A DNA stretch of 64,000 nt from contig NW_025336587.1 in assembly GCF_004798865.1 (NCBI RefSeq), positions 1,676,734-1,740,733 on the forward strand, written 5' to 3'. A program made the position numbers and the translations under genes. Of the stretch, positions 46,201 through 54,256 are shown piece by piece; the first letter of the stretch is position 1; every line of letters starts with the position of its first letter. The notes beneath the pieces were generated by a model that was not told where the DNA came from, made no database searches, and was given only the letters and a program-made list of their open reading frames with translations. The stretch is from Varanus komodoensis (Eukaryota > Chordata > Lepidosauria > Squamata > Varanidae).

Positions 46201-49200
46201 ACATTCAAATACAATCAACAACATATTACATCAGTAATATACACAATTCTGTATAACAACTCAACCACAATAACCAGTCATCGCAAGAATAAAAACCAAT
46301 AAAAAAAACTAGAACATCCTAATTCAACAATGATAATAACAGGAGAATAAAGAGGTTTTAACCTGGTGCTGAAATATATAAATGGAGGGCAACAGGTGCA
46401 CCTCTCTGGAGAGCTGGTTCCATGGTCTGGGTGCCACTTTCCTTACTTATTTTAAAGGTGGTTGATGGAGAAGGACCTGCATTGATTATCTTAGGGTCTG
46501 GGTAGGTGTACAGGGGAAGATGTATTTTTATTTATTTATTTATTTATATCCTGCCTTGTTCCCACAAAGGGCTCAAGGCAGCTTACATCATTCTCCTCCT
46601 CCATCTTCTCCCCACAACAACCACCCTGTGAGGTAGGCTGGGCCGAGAGTCTGTGACTGGCCCAGAGTCACCCAGCTGGCTGCATGGCTGAGCGGGGACT
46701 CGAACCCGGATCGCCTGAGTCCCAGTCCCAGCTCTTCACCACGACGCCACGCTGGCTCTCGCAGAGGAAGCTCAAAGGAAGTCCTTCTCCACCCAGCATA
46801 TAGTTAAGCTGTGGCATTTCCACCAGGGGAAGAGAAGATGGCCACTAATCCGGATGGCTTGCAAAGAGAATCGGAGAAAGCTCTGTGTGGCTACTGGTCC
46901 TGCTGGCCGTGGGCTGCCTCCTTCCCCAGAGGAGGCCTGCCTGCATGCACCAGCCACTGGGGAGCTGGCAGGGGGAGGCCTTGCACCCGTCCTGCTGGAG
47001 GGATCCTGTGGGCGGCTGGTCCAAAGTGCGGGCCCAGATTGACCTTTGGCCTGATCCAGCATGGCTTTTCTGGGGAAGATTTTCAAACAAGGACCTTTCT
47101 CGTGGCGGGTAGTGTAGATTCGTCTCGTGGCGGGGCAGATTCGTCCTGTGTTCACCTACCAGGTCTAAGAGCAGGTCGAGCAGCGAGAGGTTATGGCTAG
47201 TGCTTTGCCGGATCAGTTTGAGCTGATGGACGATGGTTTTGAAGGCCCGGTTTCGCAGCTGGGTCGAAAGGGCGCTGATTCTCATGAAACACCCTTCTTT
47301 GCAGTGGTCTGGAGAGGATGGCTCACTCTCTTTGTCCGTTGACTCGGAGGGGCCTGAAGCAGATTGAAGTGGCAGAAATATAAGCCTTCGGTGCAGCTTT
47401 TGTTGGGATCAGAGTGGAGCTGTTTGAAGGGGTTCTGTGCTTATCACAGTGTGGGGAAAGATCTTGGAAGTCCGCTAAGTAATTTACTACTGCATCGTTC
47501 TATTCAGGGAAGGATTCGTGGAAAGCCCACTTCCCTGACAGGAGGTGTTCATAGCTGCAGTGTTTCCCCTCTTCTCATTTCCCTGCCTGGACATTAAGTA
47601 AATTATCTGCAGCCCCACAATAAACCAGGTGGAAGGAGTGGCTATATCCATCACATCTTTCAGCAGTGTGTCCCCGGAAAAGCTTGCCTGGTGTGATCTT
47701 GTTGAGAACGCCCTGAAGGCTTTTTAAAAAAATTCTCCCTGGTGTTTTAAGAACTGACTTTCGTATCCCATTCAGCTGCTCATTACAAGGTGGTGTGTCT
47801 GTGTTGCTGGCATGACGTTGTTCGATTTCACTATTTTTAGACCTATAACTTCACTCTGTTGCTGAGGTTAGTGTCCACTACCTAGAGAACTCTACTGGGA
47901 GGCATAAAGCTTCCACCAAGGTGCAATTCCGGGCAGGTTTAGACTGAAGCAACAGCCCACAGTAGCTCCCCGTTTGCCCAAGTCAGCTATACTGAGAATT
48001 ACAGGCCCTTTTTCTATCTAAACTTGCCTGGGATTCTGGCCTAAAGAAACACATACAAATAAATCACTGTATAAAGGACTACAACACAGTCTGAACATCC
48101 CAGCTCCAGTGCCCATCCTCCTCACTTATTTTGGCTGGGGATGATGGGGTTTGTAGTTGGGCAAGGACTGAGCTGGGGAAGGCTTATGAAGGGGGAAAAA
48201 TCTTTCTTTTTTAAGAAATCAGTTTCTCACCAACACTGGTCTCCGGCAAAGGAAGGTAATAGTTTAGCCATTCTTGCGATTTGTCCAGCGCCCTGTCCAT
48301 CGTGTGTGCAAAGACCCGCCCCACGTGGGAATCCACAAACGAGTTGATGCTGTTCACCATGGCTGATGTGGAGCCACTGCTGGCCTGCTTGGCTGAGGAA
48401 GAGATTTCTCCCATGGCGTCACTGACCGACCTCTCTCTCTGAGCTGCAGCCAAAACGTCCAGCTTGCGGTGTGACATGGCATTGTCCTCTTTCAGGGGCC
48501 AGGCCTGGAAAGTGGGCACATGAAGAAAGGCAGGTGAGAGGGAGACCCAAAAGAGAGGAAGAACACAGGGTCCATTCTGCAAGAACCGTGCGGTAAAGGT
48601 GAACCACATAAAGTTCTCTTGAATTGTTGGATTACAGCTGCCAGGCTTCTGGGGCCTTTGGGCTACAGCTGCCAGGCTTCTGGGGCTGCTGCTGGGAGCT
48701 GTGCAGCGAAGTGCCAGAAGCACACCAGAGCCCCCACCCCAGGCAGGGGGTGGGGCTGGTACAGAGCCGTACTTGCAATCTCTGCCCAGTAGTGGCCAAA
48801 AAGATTTGCTGCAGTTTCTGAATTTCTCTGTTCAAATGTTACATGGGAAATTCTGAGCCTGAGTACCACAGGTATAATTTCGGAACAGAGACATCTTTGC
48901 CACAAAATATCTTAGTTGGAAGGACATCCCAGTGCTTTTGATTCTGGCCAGTGTGAAATGCAAGACATCTTCATCTGACCGCTCAAGACATAGAGAAACA
49001 GAAACAGAGCAAGTCAGAAGGGGCCTCCTGAGCTATCTAGTCTGACCCCTGGCTCTGGCCAGCTCCGCTAACAACATGCCTACCATGTGCATGTCCAGCC
49101 TCCTTGAGCTCCCTCACTGATTGGGCTTTAACCATCTTACCGTCAGGAAGACATCACACTGTTTTCTGCTGAATCCTGCCAGGTACAGAAATTGCAAACC

Positions 49201-52200
49201 TCTACACACTTATTCTAAGAATGAGTCCATACAACTCATTCTGAGCTGTCATGGATAACCATGCACTGTAAATCGTGTGGTAAATCTGGATGCCATTGCA
49301 TGTTATCTGCAGGAAGCGATGTGCCATTGCATGCCATCTGCCCAGTCCCACAAGATAATAGCATAGAATGTCACCTGTGACATATTGTAACATTTCAAAA
49401 GGCAGAACTGGCTGATGTTAAAAATATGAACTATTTGATAAATACAATTTCTGAATATGCTCAGGGCATCTGGAACTGGGAAACAGAGATTTCTGAGCTT
49501 GCTGTGGGGCTATTATGGGAAATGCATCTCAGGGTGGCCTGGCCAGGTGAGGGCTACCTTGTCGTCCATTTGGATCAAAGCCTCCTTTTCCCACTGGAGA
49601 CCCAAGAGTACTTCTGGCTTAATTGGAGAGGTTCCCCTTGATACTGTCCTTGTCACTGTTGGGGACTGAGGGAGAAAATGGAAAAGGTTAACAAGCAGTT
49701 ACAAGGAAGGAAGGAAGGAAGGAAGGAAGGAAGGAAGGAAGGAAGGAAGGAAGGAGAGAAGCAGCTAGCCCAAATTTGGTCAAGAGACTGGATCTGCTCT
49801 GAGAATAACATGTGAGGCCTCCATCTAACTAACTGGGCTGCCTCTTCTCCAACCAACGGTGGTTGGGTTTAGGATTCTCGGATGGAGAATGGTTTTTCCT
49901 CAATACTAGCTCCCTGATTTTTAGATGGAAATGCTGGTGACTGAACCAGGACTTTGTGAGCATGCTCTCTTCCACCTCTGTGAAAGAATAAAGTTTCTAG
50001 TCCTCATGGTTTCATAGAAAGGGACAATTTGAAAGGCATATTTATTTCTTATCCCAGATCAGACTTGTGGTTCATCTAGTTCAGGAACGTCTATACAGAT
50101 TGGCTGAGATGCCTCTTGGGCAAAGAAGGGTGTTTTCCATTGTGTTTCTGCCATGAGCTGCTACATCTCAAGTTCTCAGTGACAAATCTCTGTGGTACAG
50201 GGCTTGCTTTGACTGTGGCCCTTTCCAGGAAGGCCTGGCACCTCAGACAGCTACGTCTGGTTAGTGTGGACAAGGCAGGATCAGATCAGATCAGATCAGA
50301 GTTAGCAAAGCTCCCTTTGTTTTGCCTGGAGTGAGTCCCTCTTCAGTTTGTAGATTTCTTTCATGCTTGGACCTGACTTAGAAAGGGTCTGCAAGCTCTT
50401 TCAGGTCTCCAGTTGTGCAGTTGGCAACCTCATTCCGTGGCATGTGCTGGACAACAAAGGCTGCAAGTTGCGTGCATAGAGGAGGCACAGAAGGGTTGTG
50501 TAGTGGTTGTTGTGGAAATGCGGGTTATTACATGGCCTAAAGCCAGCCATGCTAGCCCGAACAGCCCACAATTCACAACCCAACAACAAACCATGGTTCT
50601 CTTGCTTGTGGTTAACAAGCCATGGCTTGTTCATGCAGCTGCGTTCAGACAACATGGCAATCCATATTTCTGCAAGAGCACACAGCTCAACACATATTCA
50701 ACCCCTTGAGTTATTGTGTAGTCTGAACCAGTCAAAGGCAGGCAGAAGGAAAGACACAGCTTGAGACACGCACACAACCAAGCAAACACATACAAAGAGG
50801 GCAGACACAAAACAACAGAAAGATAGATTTGATGCAGATTTTTTCCAGAAGAGACCATCTTTGGAAACATACTAACACGCTCCTCCATGACCTCCTCTCC
50901 TCCCAGCCCAGAACGGGCCCAGATTCCACAATTAGCTTCCCCAGCAGCAGCGGAAGTAAGGGAGTTCCCTTGGCAGCTTGGACCAAGGAATCTTGGGTTA
51001 TTGACTTGGAGGTGGTGGCAGAGGAAGGGTCTGCTCCCCCCACCCCCAATGGCAGCTGAGGGAATGGTAGGTGGCCCTTGAGGGAGCAGAAGCTGAGGAA
51101 CCCAGACCTTATCCTTCGATGAGAGATGGGAGGCCATGGACTCGTCCTCGGGTGCTGTCTGTGGGGGTGGTCCCTCTGGTTCCTCAGGAGCTGTTGGTGC
51201 AGGGGTGCTTGACTCCATCACTGGTGGCAGAGCGGGGACAGACAGCTCCTCCTTGGATAGCTGAGGAGGGGTTGGCTGGGGAAGTGGAGGCTCTTCCCAC
51301 AGCAGTGGCTGAGCTTCCAGAGCCTCCACCCATGGCAGTCCCTCAGGAGCTGTTGGCCCCACCACTGGAGCTGGGACAACTGGCTCCTCCTCAGCTGGTG
51401 GAGGAAGCGTTGGTTGCTGGGACAGAGGTTCATCCCACAGGGCTGGTTGATCTTCTGTTCTCTCCAAGAGCCTTGCTTCCTCGGCTTCTGTTGGCCATGT
51501 GGTTCCCGACTCTGTTTCCGGTGGCAGAATGGGCTCCTCCATCTCCTCCCCAGAGACAGGTGGGTCTACCAGTTCCATCCCCAGAGGCGGATCCAGAGCA
51601 GGTGGCACATCCCCCAGTACTGGCTGTGGAAGGGTTGACTCTTCCTCGAGGGACAAGTAAGAGGTTGTCTCCCCTGCGTCTTCATTCTGGCTGGCATCTC
51701 CTTCAGCTTCTTCAGCCTCCTCCTGAAAGGAAGAGCACGGGGTTATTTCTGCACCCAAAATGCTTTCAGAAGGAAGCAATGGACAGAACTTTCAGACATG
51801 TCACCCCATTAGATGACATCATGCCCCAGGTTGATGCCAAGGGTAGATATGGCCAGGCACCTGTAGAGAACCCGCACCCCACCGATGGGAGCCCCTGGAG
51901 TTGCCCCCTCTCCCCTTGCAGCCTGCGGGTGCCCCCACCCCCCGGCTCTGGCCCCAGCAATGGTCATGCTCTGGAGGCCTCTTGGCTCTCTGCCCACCAA
52001 GGGGGAGCCCGACGGGGGGAGGAGAAGGAGGGGCAGCTGGTGATGCGGAGAGAAGGGAGAGCTGGTGCTGGCGGGAGCCCCCAGAGGGGTCTTGCTTGGC
52101 CCTCCAAAACCTGGACCTGGCAGATGGCCACGTGTGACCTCCAGGCTCTCACGCACTTGAACTTCCCTGCCCGCCAGAACAGCCGAATTCTTTCATGGCC

Positions 52201-53675
52201 CTTTGAGTTTTCCTGCTGTCTGCTACAACTGGAGGCCTGGAGAGGCCCCGTTGGGGAAAGGACAAGGGCCCACAGCCCAGGAGGGGCACAGTGACAGATC
52301 CTGCCCCCCCCCCCCACAAAGCTGCTCCTCAGCTTCCCCACTGCACCATGATGTTTGCTGGTTTCTTGCCCTGGCCTGGAGGAGGAGCAGATGCCACTGC
52401 AGCTGGCTTGCTCCCTGGGGTTTTGCCTGCTGCGTGAGCAGCACTGAGGAGGAAGAGGAGGGCAAACGTAGCTGGTGGCCACAGTGGGGCGGAGGCAGGG
52501 GGGCCATGGGGGGTGTCTGGTTCAGCAGCCCTCTGACTCTGCGGCCACTGTGGCCCCCTCCTTCCCAGTCCTGGTGTCAGGGCAAGCACAGGCCCTTGTC
52601 CCAAGACGCGTCCGCCACCTCACGCTGCTGAACGGGTCCAGAAGCTCAAAATCGGTGACCCGTCTGGCCTACTTGGCAGGGCTGTTAGCAGCATTCCACT
52701 TCTTTCTCGACCCAGGGAGCAATGTCGAACCCCTCTCAGGTAGGCAGTTGAATACAGGTTTAGGAAAGATCCCCGGGGCTGCATTTTGCAGAGGGGGGGA
52801 AGAGGCAAAAATCAGTGGAGCCGAAGAATGAGACGCTTTCCACAATTTAGCTTTAGTCAGAAATGTTTCAACTATTTAGAATGGGGGGGGGGGGCTGCTT
52901 AAAACTTGGAAGCCAATCAGTTGGTGGTTGAGAGCAAGGGGTGTGGCCAGGAAAAGGGGGTGTGGCCATCTGGCAGAACCTTGGAGGCCCCCAGGTAAGG
53001 ATCCCCTCCGCACCTGGTCTGGAAGAGGGAGCCTTCAGAGCAACTGGAAGGGAAGGACCCCACACCCCCAATTCCCAGTAGGTCCTTTTCGTGGTGCCCC
53101 CAGCACAAACACTGTGATCTGGATGGGTGAATGGACTATTCTCTCATGTTTACTTGGCTTGCACTTGCAGGCTAGTGGGGGAAACTCCAGAGAAAATACC
53201 TTTGGCTTCTGCTCAGGTAACACCCCCTCCTCTGTTGGGAGCAAGCAAACGAACAGCTGCTCTTCCAGAAGGCAATCTGATTCCCCTTCCAGTTCCAGTT
53301 GAAGCCTCATGTTCTCCAGTTCTGCGAGCAATTGGTGGTCCACAGGGTTTAGTTCCACCCTCCTTCCCTCTTCCGTCTCCTTGTTCTCCAAGAGTGGCTC
53401 CACCTCGTCCTTGATTTGAGTGACTGTGGAGAAGTGCAGAAAAGCAACTTTCCAGGATGGGGCCTCCCTCCAAAATCCACCCTGCCTGTCCACACCCCCT
53501 TCCTCCCCGAGCTTGGCCAGCACCCACTTGGAGCCTCCGAGTTCAACTGAATTGGCGGGTCACAGATCCCGGTAGTGTTGCAAGCAGCATCCTTTTTGAA
53601 GTTGGCTTCCATGTTGGTGTGAGTAGCAGCATCTCTTCTGTTGAAAAGCTTGGACAGGCTGATGGTCTTCTTCAT
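36829..53675 (-). CDS. Perilipin-like gene B, PAT-less, with Pro/Glu-rich exon
   Basis: Exons in coding order: 53675-53528, 53423-53200, 51722-about 51108, 48504-48231, 47353-47160, 40897-40742, 37266-36829. All phases chain; with the 51108 donor the protein is 682 residues. The start MKKTISLSKLFNRR follows an acceptor (cccttag), so exon 1 is noncoding. Residues 1-124 are unlike any domain I know and lack PAT. Next comes a ~205-residue Pro/Glu repeat exon, then the shared perilipin block: MDRALDKSQEWLNYYLPLPE, SALSTQLRNRAFKTIVHQLK, LTNMWAQWCAK, and the helical bundle LTRILARELYDTYHNL to LLDFMAQNPPGQWL. A candidate poly(A) signal ATTAAA lies at 36620-36625. The 51.1 kb donor (gtctgg) is weak and is the least certain part. 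Confidence 0.75.
37593..38137 (+). mobile_element. CR1 LINE 3' end, older subfamily
   Basis: Reads 'gacatgatatccctctgtaa', 'ggagaggtggggggctctct' and 'ctggatggccttcaggg', ending 'ttctgtgattctatgga'. It includes a 26-bp tandem duplication and a 21-bp hairpin near its start. Confidence 0.8.
37648..37701. repeat. Perfect 21-bp hairpin (12-nt loop)
   Basis: Left arm 37648-37668 begins 'gccctttctgatttacc'; right arm 37681-37701 is its exact reverse complement; the spacer is 'attccagaaaga'. It interrupts CR1 sequence that is otherwise colinear. Confidence 0.95.
38140..40741 (-). other. Gene B intron before its last exon, distal part
   Basis: Holds a GC-rich stretch at about 39320-39540 and another at about 39950-40430. 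I cannot assign either to a gene or a known repeat family. Open frames there on both strands lack protein signatures. Confidence 0.4.
40742..40897 (-). CDS. Gene B 'WxxW' exon
   Basis: 156 nt, phase 0 at both ends, acceptor gcttttcag, donor gtatct. Encodes LDGSCNLSPSSFKDV then EQLTNMWAQWCAK, matching the PLIN3 LHQMWLSWNQK segment. No repeat expansion here, in contrast to gene C. Confidence 0.75.
41120..42200. repeat. Unclassified element with inverted ends, copy 2, split by a CR1
   Basis: The left part (about 41150-41308) starts 'gaattcagacaacacaataa' and the right part (about 42088-42200) holds 'ccatggcttgttaacatagc' and 'tattcagacaacatac'. The two halves together are colinear with the 50.5-50.7 kb copy, with the CR1 at 41310-42086 in between. 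Confidence 0.5.
41310..42086 (+). mobile_element. CR1 LINE 3' end
   Basis: Starts at [18 protein letters not shown] and ends with the 'ctagatggcccaggaggcc' tail and 'tctatgtttctgtg'. The longest frame stops at 41720. It belongs to the same subfamily as the 17.9, 24.8, 35.2 and 44.2 kb copies. Confidence 0.9.
42945..43998 (+). mobile_element. CR1 LINE 3' half, older subfamily
   Basis: Encodes VQGSVLGPVLFNSFNGL, IRFADDTKLGGKMNTPED and ATLGCINRSI; it ends 'ccgttccatgattcagaaat'. A CAA microsatellite (about 43413-43440) has grown inside the coding part. It is more diverged than the main CR1 group. Confidence 0.85.
43411..43440. repeat. CAA microsatellite
   Basis: About nine CAA units inside the older CR1 copy. 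Confidence 0.85.
44005..44180 (+). repeat. tRNA-headed SINE copy
   Basis: Starts 'agagagccagtgtggtgtcg' and runs to 'gggttgttgttgcagggata'; its tail is cut where the inverted CR1 at 44184 begins. Confidence 0.75.
44184..45957 (-). mobile_element. CR1 LINE, 3' 1.8 kb, longest intact frame
   Basis: Minus-strand frame 45515-44238 encodes 425 residues: [71 protein letters not shown] and catalytic KFADDTKTG, ending HMVGMS. The upstream reverse transcriptase N-terminus ([16 protein letters not shown]) is in another frame at 45645-45989. Truncated near 45957, so without endonuclease. It is the best-preserved CR1 copy in the window. Confidence 0.92.
46090..46510. repeat. AT-rich interspersed repeat, unclassified
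   Basis: 'aggttttaacctggtgctgaaa' and 'ctctctggagagctggttcc' resemble 3' parts of widespread reptile repeats in reverse; I cannot name the family. Confidence 0.3.
46529..46762 (-). repeat. tRNA-headed SINE copy, well preserved
   Basis: Reverse complement runs from 'gagagccagcgtggcgtcgt' through box B 'ggttcgagtccccgctcagc' to 'ggcaggatataaataaataa'. Near-complete. Confidence 0.8.
46795..47075 (+). mobile_element. CR1-L3-like LINE 3' end
   Basis: 'gaagatggccactaatccgg', 'tgtgtggctactggtcctgc' and 'gcctgatccagcatggcttt' follow the CR1-L3 3' end. It ends less than 90 bp from a gene B coding exon. Confidence 0.6.
47160..47353 (-). CDS. Gene B perilipin helix exon (LGSL-type)
   Basis: 194 nt, acceptor ctgcttcag, phase 1 in, 0 out. 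Encodes a short acidic lead (PSESTDKESEPSSPD) then MRISALSTQLRNRAFKTIVH. Same position, length and phase as the gene C exon at 21913-22106. Confidence 0.8.
48231..48504 (-). CDS. Gene B exon with YLPL motif
   Basis: 274 nt, acceptor actttccag, phase 0 in, 1 out. The middle (DAMGEISSSAKQASSGSTSA) has the small-residue pattern of perilipin 11-mer helices, and the end DKSQEWLNYYLPLPE matches the PLIN3 KSEEWADNHLPLT segment. Confidence 0.85.
48991..49170 (-). mobile_element. CR1 LINE 3' tip
   Basis: Reverse complement holds 'gtcagactagatagctcagg' and 'tctgacttgctctgtttctg', plus the region encoding the MHMVG tail of the main CR1 subfamily. Confidence 0.8.
49703..49755. repeat. GGAA microsatellite
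   Basis: About 12 GGAA units in a gene B intron. Confidence 0.95.
50500..50740. repeat. Unclassified element with inverted ends, copy 3
   Basis: Contains 'aaccatggttctcttgcttg', 'gtggttaacaagccatggct', 'gcgttcagacaacatgg' and ends 'gagttattgtgtagtctgaacc', the reverse of the 'ggttgaattcagacaacaca' start of copy 2. Confidence 0.5.
51108..51722 (-). CDS. Gene B Pro/Glu-rich repeat exon
   Basis: Acceptor ttcctttcag above 51722 and phase 0. Begins EEAEEAEGDASQNEDAG, then about 170 residues very rich in Pro and Glu. Two ~46-residue units are visible, opening QPALWDEPLSQQPTLPPP and QPLLWEEPPLPQPTPPQL. The 3' border is uncertain: the best phase-0 donors (gtctgg at 51107, or gtcatg near 50900) are both non-consensus. 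Confidence 0.65.
51290..51565 (-). repeat. 138-nt coding duplication (QPxLWxEP units)
   Basis: Two tandem copies of about 138 nt encode the two ~46-residue units of the gene B repeat exon; an antisense long frame on the plus strand mirrors them. Confidence 0.6.
53200..53423 (-). CDS. Gene B exon before the repeat exon
   Basis: 224 nt, acceptor cttctccacag (phase 1), donor gtattt (phase 0). Encodes TQIKDEVEPLLENKE, LLAELENMRLQLELEGES and a short hydrophobic run (EQLFVCLLP). Predicted helical; no known domain. Confidence 0.65.
53528..53675 (-). CDS. Gene B first coding exon
   Basis: ATG is six bases inside an exon opened by the acceptor cccttag; the donor is gtgggt, phase 1. Encodes MKKTISLSKLFNRRDAATHT, basic and unlike a PAT domain. 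Confidence 0.6.
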
Positions 53676-54256
53676 GGAAATCTAAGGGACGAAAATGGGG
53701 CTGGCGAGTGACAATTTATTTTGCGAGAAGAACGCTTCCGCTTCCATGTGCCCAAGCCAACATGGCTCACAGTCAAGAACTGTAGCTGCCTGGAGTTTCC
53801 TGCCCTAGGGAACTGCAACCATGGTTTGCATAGATGTCTATGTATTCCATTTCTATAGTCAACAATATCTAATAACTTCCCAAGACTTTCCACCTACCAA
53901 AGACTGGAAAAATAAGCTATCCACATATACAATAATAGTGAGATATCCAATTATATAAATAGAAGACTTGCCAAAGAAATTAAGGAAAAATGAAAGCTCA
54001 TGACAAACTAATATTCAAGAAAACAGAACTTGTAAGAATATTAATGGCCTTTATTTCAATGTTAAAGTTATGATATTATATGTAATTAGTTTGATAAATT
54101 AGTTCCATCTTTCATATAATCTGAGGTGCCTGATCTTGCTTAATCTTGCAGGGTCAGGACCAGGCCTGGTTGAAATCTGCATGAGGAACTTAAATGCAGT
54201 GAACCACACAGAGAACTTCGGTACTGGGTGGTATAGAAATGTAATGTTGTAATAAG

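Noticed and set aside
49640-49664. Extra gene B exon after a 'ctccctcag' acceptor
   Set aside because: An acceptor is present, but no donor in the needed phase or perilipin-like peptide follows.
51071-52294. Plus-strand open frame of 407 residues
   Set aside because: It is largely the antisense of the gene B Pro/Glu-rich exon; low-complexity GC-rich sequence leaves long frames on both strands. No domain, and the minus-strand reading has splice sites in phase.
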